A stretch of DNA of 64,000 bases, from NCBI RefSeq assembly GCF_000426705.1, contig NZ_KE384555.1:282362-346361 (forward strand), written 5' to 3'. The position numbers were made by a program, and so were the translations under genes. The stretch's first letter is position 1. The number at the start of each line of letters is the position of its first letter. Of this stretch, positions 34,564-43,274 are shown piece after piece. Origin of the DNA: Spirochaeta cellobiosiphila DSM 17781 (lineage in GTDB: Bacteria; Spirochaetota; Spirochaetia; DSM-17781). The notes beneath the pieces are model-generated. The model made no database searches. It saw nothing but the letters and a program-made list of their open reading frames with translations, and was not told where the DNA came from.

Positions 34564-35469
34564 TTAAACCTTTATCCACCCTGGATAGAGACTCTGAGCG
34601 TTTAAGCGTGCATATTTAAGCCCCTGCTGAAGGGATGTGGGTAAACCTTTATGACAGCTCAAAGCCTGAGCAAGGCCGGCCGTCATGGCATCCCCACAGC
34701 CTATAGGGTTTATTATGTTTTGAAGGGGAGGCACAGGTACTTCATGATACACTCCACAAGTAGCTACCAACACAGACTTTTCTTCACGAGTTATTATAAA
34801 GCTGTTGTTATATTGAAAGGATAGTTCCCTTATGAGGTCCTCTATTGAAGTGGTATTACTGAAGGTAGATAGTATTTCTTTATGATTGATTTTTACGACA
34901 TCAGGTCTTATTTCTTTGTCGATCAAACTGGCCCTAAGATCGTCTCCCTTATAATCGGCCAGAATAGGTACCCCTTTTCTCTTAGCCTCTTGGACAAGCT
35001 GGGTATAAAGAAGATCATCAAAGCCCTTTTGCTTACTTCCTGCCAATACAATAAAAGATATGTGAGGAATTAATTGCTTATACTCTCTTTTTAGCTCTTC
35101 CTGAACATCTGTTAGTTCAGCATAACTTTCATCAGCTACTATTTCGGTTACAATGTTTGTTGACCTATCAATAATAGTTGTACAGGTTCTGGTTAGTCCT
35201 GGCATAAGTTTATGAATTATATTTAATTGATCTTTTGTCTGTAATTGAAACCACTGCTTCAGGTTAATCTCACCTAAGGGAGATAATCCTATATTAGGAA
35301 CTCCTGCCTGTGTTAAAACTCTGGAAACATTTATGCTTTTACCAGCACTGACATAATGACACTCGTCACTTCTATTCACCTTGCCAAGACACCATTTATC
35401 AAATATTAATATCTTTTGTATAGCGGGATTAAGACCAACGGTTAATATAGGCTTTACCTTCACGAACAT
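34564..35469 (-). CDS. PfkB-family sugar kinase, 1-phosphofructokinase type
   Basis: A 301-residue ribokinase-fold kinase. The N-terminal LTVGLNPAIQKILIFDKWCLGKVNR and AGKSINVSRVLTQAG match the FruK/LacC/PfkB branch that phosphorylates sugar phosphates. The catalytic loop NPIGCGDAMTAGLAQAL has the essential Asp, with Cys replacing the usual Ala of GAGD. It could make fructose 1,6-bisphosphate or tagatose 1,6-bisphosphate; no PTS gene is nearby to decide. Only 8 bp separate it from the cardiolipin synthase gene upstream, so the two are co-transcribed. Confidence 0.85.
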   Translation of the reverse strand: MFVKVKPILTVGLNPAIQKILIFDKWCLGKVNRSDECHYVSAGKSINVSRVLTQAGVPNIGLSPLGEINLKQWFQLQTKDQLNIIHKLMPGLTRTCTTIIDRSTNIVTEIVADESYAELTDVQEELKREYKQLIPHISFIVLAGSKQKGFDDLLYTQLVQEAKRKGVPILADYKGDDLRASLIDKEIRPDVVKINHKEILSTFSNTTSIEDLIRELSFQYNNSFIITREEKSVLVATCGVYHEVPVPPLQNIINPIGCGDAMTAGLAQALSCHKGLPTSLQQGLKYARLNAQSLYPGWIKV

Positions 35470-35477
35470 TCCTTCTG

Positions 35478-36929
35478 CTATAAAATAGGACTAAAGATCC
35501 TAAACAAACTATTACGCAATCTAAGGAGGAGAGGCCGCTTTTGTATACTACTCAAAAAAACTTCCTTAGAAGATTCAAGATCTTTATTATAGGTATTAAC
35601 TAACTCTCTCCCGATAGTTTCATCAAAAATAAGAAGATTAGCTTCAAAATTAACTTCTAAGCTTCTAATATCCATATTACAACTACCTATTGAGATATAT
35701 TTACTATCCGCGATGACATATTTGGAATGAAGGAATCCTGCTGTATAACGATAGATGCGGACTCCAGCCTTAAGCAATCTTTCGTAATAGGTCTGACCGA
35801 CCCAATAGGGTATCCTTTTATCTGGAACTCCTGTCATCATGAGATTAACCTGAACTCCTTTCATAGCAGCCTCTTCCATGGCTCGCAACAGAGAGGCATC
35901 AGGAACAAGATAGGGGGTCTGAATATGAACAGATTCTTTGGCATTGGCAATAAGGGAAAAATAATTGATAGCAATAGAATCCCAGGGACTATCGGGACCA
36001 GAGGTAAGAACTTGTAAAGGAGTACTCCCTAAAGGATTATGCTTTGTGACAAACTGTTCCCATTGATGTTCAACCTTGCCCCCACTATTATACCAGTCAG
36101 ATAAAAAGACTGCTTGCAGTATGGATACGCCTTCACCTTCTATCTTTATCTGGGTATCCCTCCAGGACTTCATGCGTTTAGTACCACTAATATATTCCTG
36201 TCCTATATTCATCCCACCGGTATAGGCTGTATGACCATCAATAACCACAATTTTACGATGATTGCGATAGTTTACTTTAATGTTGGGTTTCAATACAGAA
36301 ATATCTAACCAATAACGGTATTCAATTCCAGAAGATAAAAGGGATTTCTTATAAGCTCTACTAATGGCACCAAAAGAGCCCCACCCATCAAAAAGGAGAC
36401 GGATTTCTACTCCTTCTGCTGCTTTTTGAAGGAGAATATCTTTTATTTCTTCTCCTAGTTGGTCCGAACGCCAAATGTAAAACTCCATATGTATTAATCG
36501 TTTGGCCTTCTTAAGTTCTTCTTTTAGATCCTTGAAAAAATCTTCACCCTTATGGAATAGGGAACATTGATTATTCAATGTCAAAAGAGAATTATTACAT
36601 TTCTGCATCATTCTTATGAGGCGTATTTTTTCAAAATCCTCTTCTTCTCCTGACGAGACAAGATCCTCTAAGTATTTTTTCTGTAACCATAAAAAAGGAG
36701 CAATCTCCTCTTTGAAAGAACTCTCCAGGTTAGTCTTCATCAGTTTGCGTTTGCGCCAATTAATACCAAAGAGTACATATAAAAGCAGACCGAAGGACTG
36801 AAGAAAGAATATGGCAAGCAACCAGGAAATCATAGAATGATCATTGTCTTTTTCTAAAAATATAGTAATGACCGCAATGATGGTAATGCCAATATTTAGG
36901 TACATCAGGATTTTTAAGAATAACTCCAT
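35478..36929 (-). CDS. cls: Cardiolipin synthase
   Basis: A 483-residue phospholipase-D-superfamily enzyme condensing two phosphatidylglycerol molecules into cardiolipin at the inner membrane. Two N-terminal membrane helices (about 5-25 and 35-55) are followed by two HKD motifs: HRKIVVIDG starting at His 224 and HSKYVIADS at His 401. Length agrees with Bacillus/E. coli ClsA. It is the first gene of the minus-strand run with the PfkB kinase and glpK; a link to glycerol and glycerol phosphate supply is plausible. Confidence 0.95.
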   Translation of the reverse strand: MELFLKILMYLNIGITIIAVITIFLEKDNDHSMISWLLAIFFLQSFGLLLYVLFGINWRKRKLMKTNLESSFKEEIAPFLWLQKKYLEDLVSSGEEEDFEKIRLIRMMQKCNNSLLTLNNQCSLFHKGEDFFKDLKEELKKAKRLIHMEFYIWRSDQLGEEIKDILLQKAAEGVEIRLLFDGWGSFGAISRAYKKSLLSSGIEYRYWLDISVLKPNIKVNYRNHRKIVVIDGHTAYTGGMNIGQEYISGTKRMKSWRDTQIKIEGEGVSILQAVFLSDWYNSGGKVEHQWEQFVTKHNPLGSTPLQVLTSGPDSPWDSIAINYFSLIANAKESVHIQTPYLVPDASLLRAMEEAAMKGVQVNLMMTGVPDKRIPYWVGQTYYERLLKAGVRIYRYTAGFLHSKYVIADSKYISIGSCNMDIRSLEVNFEANLLIFDETIGRELVNTYNKDLESSKEVFLSSIQKRPLLLRLRNSLFRIFSPIL

Positions 36930-36988
36930 GTACCAAGTGTAGACTTATTAGATACCTTTGTCATCATAGCAAATATTTTTGGAAATAC

Positions 36989-37017
36989 TTGTCTTAGAAT
37001 GGCATATTAACTACTAT
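36989..37017 (+). promoter_or_regulatory. Probable promoter of the ABC-F leader
   Basis: TTGTCT at 36989-36994, a 17-base spacer and TACTAT at 37012-37017. Transcription would begin about 20 bases before the leader ORF. Each hexamer matches the consensus at four positions. Confidence 0.4.
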
Positions 37018-37044
37018 GGGGAATATTTGAACAAGGAGAAAATT

Positions 37045-37104
37045 ATGATCATACAATTCACATCAAACATGGGAGGAAAGACAATGAAGGCTTTTAAAAC
37101 ATAG
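37045..37104 (+). CDS. Putative 19-residue leader peptide upstream of the ABC-F gene
   Basis: A short ORF of 19 codons starting ATG at 37045 with AAGGAG nine bases upstream and ending TAG at 37102. It is positioned like the leader peptides that control ABC-F and other ribosome-protection genes. The stop codon overlaps ATAGGA, which can pair with TCCTAT downstream. An inner GGAGG precedes a second in-frame ATG, so a seven-codon version could also be made. It may instead be a decayed gene end; no relative is recognised. Confidence 0.4.
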   Translation: MIIQFTSNMGGKTMKAFKT

Positions 37105-37129
37105 GACCCTCATATGATATTAGTCTAAA

Positions 37130-37200
37130 TCCTATCACAAATAGCTATAATGTCAGAGGTTCCTATTCTCACTAACCACATAGGAGAATGGTATGAACCT
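37130..37200 (+). promoter_or_regulatory. Candidate attenuator hairpins hiding the ABC-F ribosome-binding site
   Basis: Alternating short complements: ATAGGA at 37101-37106 and 37180-37185, TCCTAT at 37130-37135 and 37161-37166. In addition ATTCTC (37165-37170) can pair with GAGAAT (37184-37189), and AGGTTC (37157-37162) with GAACCT (37195-37200), spanning the GGAG and the ATG at 37193. These could sequester initiation until a ribosome stalls on the leader ORF. The stems are only six bp each. Confidence 0.4.
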
Positions 37201-39052
37201 AATAACGATAAATAACTTAACACACTCTTTCAGTGAAGAACCTTTATTTGAAAATATTTCCGTAGATATTAACAAGGGAGATAAAATAGGTCTAATCGGT
37301 CCAAATGGTGCTGGTAAATCTACTTTACTCAAAATAATATTAGGACAATTACAAAGCACAGAAGGTAAAGTAAGTACCACACCAGATATAAGTATTGGCT
37401 ATGTTCCTCAAATGCTGGCATTCAATCGAATCGGAACAATAAACGACGTCATTCTTGAGGACTATCTAAGAATCCAACAAAATATGAATATGCTCGAAGA
37501 ACAAATGGCTAACACAAAGGACCTAGATAAGGTGCTGGCTGATTACCAGAAATGTCAGGATAAGTTCGAAGCCTTGGGGGGCTGGGAAGCACAGGATAGA
37601 GCTCTGTCTTTATTACGACGGCTGGGAATGGAAAATGATCTTGATACAGATATTAGCGTTTTGTCAGGAGGAGAGCAAAGCTTACTTTATTTTGTTAAAG
37701 CTCTATTGTACCAACCAGACCTATTAATACTGGATGAGCCAGGAAATCATTTAGATTTTATTGGTTTAGCCTGGCTTGAACAATTCCTTAGAGGATACCC
37801 AGGGGCCGTTTTGGTTATATCTCACAATCGGTATTTATTAGAAAAAGTTACTGATGAGCTTTGGCATATTGAAAGGGGACAATTCAACCATTGGAAAGGT
37901 AAATATTCCCAATATAGAATTCAATTACTCCAATCCCAACTTCAACAAAAGAAAGCGATTGATCATCTAGACAAGTCTATCCATGAAACAACTAGCGAAG
38001 TAAAGCAGCTCCAAGCAAGAGCCTCAAGTTCCTATAATCCGCCAGTAGGTGTGCTAAAGTTACTGAACACAGCAAAAGTGAAACTTAAGCAGCTTCAAGA
38101 GGAAAGAAACAAATTAAACATTCATCAAGAATCAGCTATCAAGATCAATCTTCAAGGGCAGAAACATAGAAGTGATATTGCCTTAAAAGTTCAAGAATAT
38201 AGTTTCTGTTATTCTGACAAGACTATTTTTAAGGATATAAATTTTGAAGTATTTTCCTCTGAAAGAGTTGCCCTTATCGGTGCTAACGGTTCAGGAAAAT
38301 CAACACTTATTAGAGAAATCCTTGATAAAGGAGATTGGGAAAACTCGCTTATAAGGCTGAATCCAAGTACAAAGTTAGGATATATAGGACAAGATATCAA
38401 ATTTGATACAGAGGATGGAACAATTGAAGAAGAGGTCAGAACATGGGGAAGTCTTTCTCAATCACAGGCTTTTAATGTAATGGCCCCCTATCAATTTGAT
38501 TATCAAGAGATGAATAAAAGCATCAAATTATTATCAGGAGGAGAGAGACAAAGGCTTCAACTGGCCAAGCTATCTTATCTGGAAACGAATTTTCTTATAT
38601 TAGATGAACCAACAAACCACTTGGACATCAAAAGTAGAGAGATACTAGAAGACTGCTTGAAAGATTATCCCGGAACTCTGTTTATAGTATCCCATGATAG
38701 GTACTTCTTGGACCGTGTTATTGAAAGAGTTCTTTTTATTGAAGAAGAAAAAATCCATTCCTTTTATGGGTCTTTTACAGACTTTTTCAGGAAAAGATAC
38801 CAACAGTTACCCCATATGGGGAACAGACTTCACAATAGACGAAGGACCAATACGGAAGACAAGACCTTTCAGGATCAATCTTGGGAGACGAAAATAACAC
38901 AATGGGAAGTAGAAAAAGAAGATCTTCAAAGAGAGATTGATAGTCTAACTTTAAAAAATAAGTTTACAGAAGCTCTTGCTATGACTAATAGATTATCTAA
39001 ACTTCAGAAAAAATTAGACATAGCCTACTCTCAATGGGATCATGAACTTTAG
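37193..39052 (+). CDS. ABC-F family ATP-binding protein
   Basis: A 619-residue cytoplasmic protein of two ABC ATPases and no membrane part. The first domain has GPNGAGKST at residues 36-44, VLSGGEQSLLYFVKAL and LLILDEPGNHLDF, where Gly replaces the usual Thr of EPTNHLD. The second has GANGSGKST, LLSGGERQRLQLAKL and FLILDEPTNHLDI. A charged helical linker (about 230-320) joins them, and a C-terminal coiled coil (about 575-619) follows. ABC-F proteins bind the ribosomal E site and act in translation or antibiotic resistance. The leader region upstream hints at the resistance type. Convergent with the flavoprotein gene, stops 1 bp apart. Confidence 0.92.
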   Translation: MNLITINNLTHSFSEEPLFENISVDINKGDKIGLIGPNGAGKSTLLKIILGQLQSTEGKVSTTPDISIGYVPQMLAFNRIGTINDVILEDYLRIQQNMNMLEEQMANTKDLDKVLADYQKCQDKFEALGGWEAQDRALSLLRRLGMENDLDTDISVLSGGEQSLLYFVKALLYQPDLLILDEPGNHLDFIGLAWLEQFLRGYPGAVLVISHNRYLLEKVTDELWHIERGQFNHWKGKYSQYRIQLLQSQLQQKKAIDHLDKSIHETTSEVKQLQARASSSYNPPVGVLKLLNTAKVKLKQLQEERNKLNIHQESAIKINLQGQKHRSDIALKVQEYSFCYSDKTIFKDINFEVFSSERVALIGANGSGKSTLIREILDKGDWENSLIRLNPSTKLGYIGQDIKFDTEDGTIEEEVRTWGSLSQSQAFNVMAPYQFDYQEMNKSIKLLSGGERQRLQLAKLSYLETNFLILDEPTNHLDIKSREILEDCLKDYPGTLFIVSHDRYFLDRVIERVLFIEEEKIHSFYGSFTDFFRKRYQQLPHMGNRLHNRRRTNTEDKTFQDQSWETKITQWEVEKEDLQREIDSLTLKNKFTEALAMTNRLSKLQKKLDIAYSQWDHEL

Positions 39053-39053
39053 T

Positions 39054-40256
39054 TTATAGAGCTTGAGAGATGGTATAGGCAGAGGAAAAAGCGGCTTGTA
39101 AATTATACCCACCAGTATCCCCGTCTATGTCCATCACCTCCCCGGCAAAGTATAGTCCAGGAGATATACGACTCTCCATAGTTTTGGGGTTGATCTCTTT
39201 CAGATCAACCCCGCCTGCTGTTACCATGGCTTTTTTCCATCCACCTGTTCTTGCTATAGTATATTTTGTATTCAGAAAGGCATTAATTATCATTTTTCGA
39301 TTCTCTTTACTAACATTAGCTGATTGAAGATCTTGGTTGATACCATGAAGCTTAAGTACTATCTCAACGAAATGTTGGGGTAGATCAAATGTTTTCAATA
39401 AGTTTAGAATACTCTTATTGGGGTGATTTCTAAGAGCTTCAACTATCATAACGACAAATTCATCTCCATATCCAGTAAAATCAGGTATGAGGACATCATG
39501 TTTGTTCATAAATCGACTGTTATTGAGAATAACAGGACCTGAAAACCCTACATGAGTAATCAATAGATCACCAACATAACTATTAACTTTTTTCCCCTCT
39601 CTCCAATGTCCTAATCTTAAGCTTCTAAAAGATAATCCGGAACAGTCATTAAGAGGAAAATCCTGTATATGAACATCTACTAAGGCTGGTTTTGGAGAAA
39701 TAATTTTGTGGCCTAAAGATTTAGCCAAACCATAGCCATCGCCTTCACTACCTGTAGCAGGATAAGACATCCCTCCTGTGGCGATGACAACATAATCATA
39801 TATTCTTGTTACATTATTTGTTTTCACTTCAAACTTATCCTCTATATGACTGATGCCTTGTACTTTTTGATTATTAAGAACTTGGACCTTACTTTTGAGA
39901 CACTCCTTTTCTAAACAACTAAGGATCTCTCCTGCTTTAAGAGATTGAGGAAAGACTTTCCCTTCTTTTGTAATGGTGAGTTCAACACCTCTAGATCTGA
40001 AAAATTGCATCAAATCAGATGAAGTATAATGGTACAGAGCATTGCGTAGAAAACGGGAATTACCTCTATAATTTAAAAGCATTTCTCTTGGTTCCTCATC
40101 ATGGGTGATATTACATTGGCCAGAACCTGTAATCATCAGCTTCCGGCCTAATTTGCTTTTTTTTTCATAGAGAGTAACTTGTGCTTTATGGCTAACATTA
40201 ATGGCAGTAAATAACCCAGCAGGGCCACCACCTATAACAGCTATATGAGGTAACAT
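39054..40256 (-). CDS. HI0933/YhiN-family FAD-dependent flavoprotein
   Basis: A 400-residue flavoprotein. The FAD-binding Rossmann motif is IAVIGGGPAGLFTAI (residues 5-19), followed by GRKLMITGSGQCNITHDE, the HI0933 signature. The end ISPGLYFAGEVMDIDGDTGGYNLQAAFSSAY is the second conserved block. Family members are about 400 residues; the reaction is unknown, with reported relatives reducing or dehydrogenating unidentified substrates. The gene stands alone. Confidence 0.92.
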   Translation of the reverse strand: MLPHIAVIGGGPAGLFTAINVSHKAQVTLYEKKSKLGRKLMITGSGQCNITHDEEPREMLLNYRGNSRFLRNALYHYTSSDLMQFFRSRGVELTITKEGKVFPQSLKAGEILSCLEKECLKSKVQVLNNQKVQGISHIEDKFEVKTNNVTRIYDYVVIATGGMSYPATGSEGDGYGLAKSLGHKIISPKPALVDVHIQDFPLNDCSGLSFRSLRLGHWREGKKVNSYVGDLLITHVGFSGPVILNNSRFMNKHDVLIPDFTGYGDEFVVMIVEALRNHPNKSILNLLKTFDLPQHFVEIVLKLHGINQDLQSANVSKENRKMIINAFLNTKYTIARTGGWKKAMVTAGGVDLKEINPKTMESRISPGLYFAGEVMDIDGDTGGYNLQAAFSSAYTISQAL

Positions 40257-40479
40257 AGTTGATTGTCCTTATTTATTCTTTTTATACATTTCACCAATAC
40301 AATAGCAGATTTCCCTGTTTTTTTTAAATATTTTATATTTATTGATCATTAGAATAAAGCAGTCCACCAAATTCATATTATTTATTCCCATATATATATT
40401 TATACAAGATCAACCAATCAATTATAATAACTTCAACTGATTCTTCATAATATCTTTTTATGTTTTTTTGCAAGATAAG

Positions 40480-40508
40480 TTGAAATATGAATACGATTAC
40501 GCTATTAT
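40480..40508 (+). promoter_or_regulatory. Promoter of the TRL-like lipoprotein gene
   Basis: TTGAAA at 40480-40485, a 17-base spacer and TATTAT at 40503-40508, both five-of-six matches, 34 bp before the ATG. The remainder of the 285-base gap from 40257 is AT-rich and shows nothing else. Confidence 0.65.
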
Positions 40509-40541
40509 TTGTGAAAACTAATTTTATGAAGGAGATTAAGA

Positions 40542-40820
40542 ATGAAAATCGGAAAATTCTTAACGGCATTGGTGTTATTTGCATCAATCATGAGTTGTAC
40601 AATTACTACTCCAGGAACAGCTACTTCAAATCCAGTTGGATCTAAAACTGGTGAAGCAACTGGATCTTTTATCTTTGGTATTCCAATGGGAACTAACCTA
40701 GATATGGGTATCCAAAAAGCTGCTCTTAACGGTGGTATTTCTACTGTAAGTACTGTAGATGTTAAATACACATGGTTGGTTGTATTAACTAAGGTAACTA
40801 CAGTTGTTACTGGTGAATAA
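40542..40820 (+). CDS. TRL-like family small lipoprotein
   Basis: A 92-residue lipoprotein with lipobox SIMSC (Cys 19). The mature part, including GSKTGEATGSFIFGIPMG, NLDMGIQKAALNGGI and STVSTVDVKYTW, fits the TRL-like protein family (PF13146), short outer-membrane-associated lipoproteins of unknown function found in spirochaetes and proteobacteria. AAGGAG lies seven bases before the ATG. A strong promoter and a terminator immediately after indicate an abundant single-gene transcript. Confidence 0.87.
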   Translation: MKIGKFLTALVLFASIMSCTITTPGTATSNPVGSKTGEATGSFIFGIPMGTNLDMGIQKAALNGGISTVSTVDVKYTWLVVLTKVTTVVTGE

Positions 40821-41322
40821 ACAAAAGGAGGCCATTATATGGCCTCTTTTTCTTGTCTTTTTTGTCTCCCTCTTAATATCGTCATGTGCTACCCAACCTC
40901 CTGTAAAAGTTTATTTTGTAGAAAATGGACAATTACAATATTACTTAAGGCCAACCAAATTAAATGGAGATGGATCTAAAGCATTTATTGATCTTACCTA
41001 TAGAGAAGGGACTAATGAAAATCTTGGGTTCATAACCTGTAACTTCACAATTGATGGAAAATCTTTAACGAATATTGATGAGGCTTATTTCTTATTTGAA
41101 GGAAAAAAGTACAGTCTTGCAGATTTAGCATCGATTTATGTTAAAAGAAACGAAAAAATTATACGATACACTACAAAATGGGACAAAGATTCTTTCTTCG
41201 AATGGTTAAGAACGGATAATTTCACATTTGTAATTAGTTCAAGTGGGGAAACTTTTGAATATAAACCAACCAAATCTTTTCAAAAATCTAAGCACTATCT
41301 TTCATACGAATTATTACCATAA
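40813..41322 (+). CDS. Small lipoprotein of unknown family
   Basis: About 169 residues. The hydrophobic stretch WPLFLVFFVSLLISSCATQ is a lipoprotein signal with Cys 25 when read from the GTG at 40813, which overlaps the end of the TRL gene by 8 bp and lacks a good ribosome-binding site. The AAAGGAGG at 40824-40831 points instead to the ATG at 40838, which is out of frame by one base; loss of one T from the T5 run would give MASFLVFFVSLLISSC. The mature part is charged and shows no recognised domain. The signal coding overlaps a terminator hairpin. Confidence 0.65.
   Translation: MNKQKEAIIWPLFLVFFVSLLISSCATQPPVKVYFVENGQLQYYLRPTKLNGDGSKAFIDLTYREGTNENLGFITCNFTIDGKSLTNIDEAYFLFEGKKYSLADLASIYVKRNEKIIRYTTKWDKDSFFEWLRTDNFTFVISSSGETFEYKPTKSFQKSKHYLSYELLP
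40822..40854 (+). terminator. Terminator after the TRL-like gene
   Basis: Seven-bp stem GAGGCCA (40828-40834) / TGGCCTC (40840-40846), loop TTATA, with A-run before and TTTTT after. It lies two bases after the TRL stop and inside the signal-peptide coding of the next gene. Confidence 0.85.
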
Positions 41323-41335
41323 TACTATCTTAATT

Positions 41336-41809
41336 ATGTTGGTTTTTGTGCTGGCTAGTTGTAATGCAGCTGGTGCAAATAAAACATTCCACTCAGAGAA
41401 TTCCCAATTAAACTTTAGTTCAAAGTGGAGTTGGCAAATTTTGGATGATCAAACTAGCAAGAGCCAAATAGCAAATGGTGATATATGGGTATATGGAAAA
41501 AACACAGTTTTGACTATTGAAGACAAGGAAGGAAGAATTTCAGAAGAGGCGATATATGATTCTTTTGATGTTTTTAAAAATTCTTTAGATAATAGTGATG
41601 CATATACATCTAATTACGATACAAACCAATTTAATTTTCATATTCTGAGACTGCTTACAGATGCTAATCTTGTCTATAAGTGTTATGCTATAGACATTAT
41701 TACACAAGACTACTATGAGATAACCTTCATTAGTAACAATGAATCGGAATCCCAGATTCTGTCTGACAGCTCTGAGTTTGCAGAAATATTAAATAGTTTA
41801 AGTAAATAA
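41336..41809 (+). CDS. Small putative lipoprotein of unknown family
   Basis: About 157 residues from the ATG at 41336. The lipobox FVLASC is preceded by only a short hydrophobic stretch; reading from an upstream in-frame GTG at 41243 adds 31 residues, including the hydrophobic NTILIMLVFVL, but overlaps the preceding gene. The mature part (FHSENSQLNFSSKWSWQILDD, then IWVYGKNTVLTIEDKEG) looks like an all-beta secreted domain, similar in length to its neighbour; I do not recognise it. No ribosome-binding site is obvious. Confidence 0.6.
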   Translation: MLVFVLASCNAAGANKTFHSENSQLNFSSKWSWQILDDQTSKSQIANGDIWVYGKNTVLTIEDKEGRISEEAIYDSFDVFKNSLDNSDAYTSNYDTNQFNFHILRLLTDANLVYKCYAIDIITQDYYEITFISNNESESQILSDSSEFAEILNSLSK

Positions 41810-41818
41810 TTTTACTAC

Positions 41819-43180
41819 TCAAAGGAGTTCTGCAGCTAGTTCAGACAAAGGACTCCTTTCTGACTTTTCCAAAGTTATATGACCATATAAAGGTTGTCCT
41901 TTTAAAGTCTCAACTAAATAGGTTAAACCATTCGAATTAGAATCCAGATATGGACTATCTATCTGATACGGATCTCCAGTTAATACAACTTTCGAACCTT
42001 GACCTGCCCTACTAACTATTGTCTTTACCTCATGTGGTGTTAAATTCTGTGCCTCATCTATGATGATGAATTGACGGGGAAGACTTCTCCCTCGTATATA
42101 AGTTAGAGCTTCAATTTCAATTGTTTTTGTTTTTAACAATTGATCCAGACTTTTAAGATTTTGGCTTTTGTATACGTTCATAATGTATTCAAGATTATCA
42201 AAAACAGGTTGCATCCAATGACTTAGTTTATCATCCTTACCACCTGGTAAATAACCAATATCTTTTCCCATAGGAATGATAGGTCTACTTATTAACATCC
42301 TTGTGTAGACATGTCCTTCTAATATTTTGCGCAAGCCAGAAGCTAAAGCTAATAAAGTTTTACCAGTTCCTGCTTTACCGACTAAAGACACTAACGGAAT
42401 ATCATCATCTAATAGTAAATTAAGAGCCATAGTCTGGCGTACATTCAAGGGATGAATATTACATGCTCGAGGTGTAGGATCACTTAATAAATGTAAACCT
42501 CCTACATTTTTATTATGTCGAGTGAGTTTAAATGATTTATCCTCTTTCCATTTAAGTAAAGCAAATTCATTTTCCAACATTTCATGTTCTGAATCCCAAC
42601 CAACGTATTCACTTAGATTTTCTATTACATCTTCTTTTACCAGGATCTCTCGATATCCCTGAAAAAGTGTATCGATATTTACTTTCTGTTTCTCATAATC
42701 TACTGCTTTGATTCCAAGTGCAGCGGCTTTAACGCGTGCATTGATATCTTTAGATACAAAAAAAACTTGATTCCACCCTGTTTTATGTAGATTGTAAGCT
42801 ACTAGTATAATTTTGTTATCAATTTTATTGAGATCCATATCAATGCCTGAGGCAGGAGCATGTCTAGTGGCAATACGGAGTATGGAATTGTTTTCCATTT
42901 TTACTCCCTTAGTAAGATCCCCTTTTTCAGCATATTTATTTAGTATACGGATAGCATGCCTTGCATTTCTTGCTCTTTCTTCATGGCCTATTTTTAATTT
43001 ATCTAGCTCTTCTAATACCCATAAGGGAATAACAATTTCATTATTTCGAAAAGACATAATGGCATCTGGACGATGAATAAAAACATTAGTGTCTAGAACA
43101 AACTGTTTAATACGTTCTTTTTTCGGTTTTGGTTGAGGATTGGACTCTGGATACTCATATAAGTTATTTGCTGCAGACAT
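41819..43180 (-). CDS. PhoH-family ATPase with N-terminal PIN domain
   Basis: A 453-residue protein of the PhoH2/YlaK type. Residues 24-170 form a PIN-fold RNase domain (FVLDTNVFIHRPDAI supplies the first acidic Asp), and residues 240-453 a PhoH P-loop helicase-like ATPase (GKAGTGKTLLALASGL; FIIIDEAQNLTPHEVKTIVSRAG; VVLTGDPYQID). Such fusions are RNA helicase/RNases in other bacteria. It is the single gene of its strand here and convergent with the small lipoprotein gene. Confidence 0.93.
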   Translation of the reverse strand: MSAANNLYEYPESNPQPKPKKERIKQFVLDTNVFIHRPDAIMSFRNNEIVIPLWVLEELDKLKIGHEERARNARHAIRILNKYAEKGDLTKGVKMENNSILRIATRHAPASGIDMDLNKIDNKIILVAYNLHKTGWNQVFFVSKDINARVKAAALGIKAVDYEKQKVNIDTLFQGYREILVKEDVIENLSEYVGWDSEHEMLENEFALLKWKEDKSFKLTRHNKNVGGLHLLSDPTPRACNIHPLNVRQTMALNLLLDDDIPLVSLVGKAGTGKTLLALASGLRKILEGHVYTRMLISRPIIPMGKDIGYLPGGKDDKLSHWMQPVFDNLEYIMNVYKSQNLKSLDQLLKTKTIEIEALTYIRGRSLPRQFIIIDEAQNLTPHEVKTIVSRAGQGSKVVLTGDPYQIDSPYLDSNSNGLTYLVETLKGQPLYGHITLEKSERSPLSELAAELL

Positions 43181-43274
43181 GAAGAACTCCTTTGGAATGG
43201 GCTTCTTAAGAATTCTAGTACTTATATTATAATATTACCATAAAGTATTTATTGGAGTATATAGTGATTTAGAA

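Noticed and set aside
41820-41859. Inverted repeat AAAGGAGT/ACTCCTTT as a terminator between the lipoprotein and phoH genes
   Set aside because: It lies inside the phoH coding end, has a long loop, and is not followed by a T-run in either direction.
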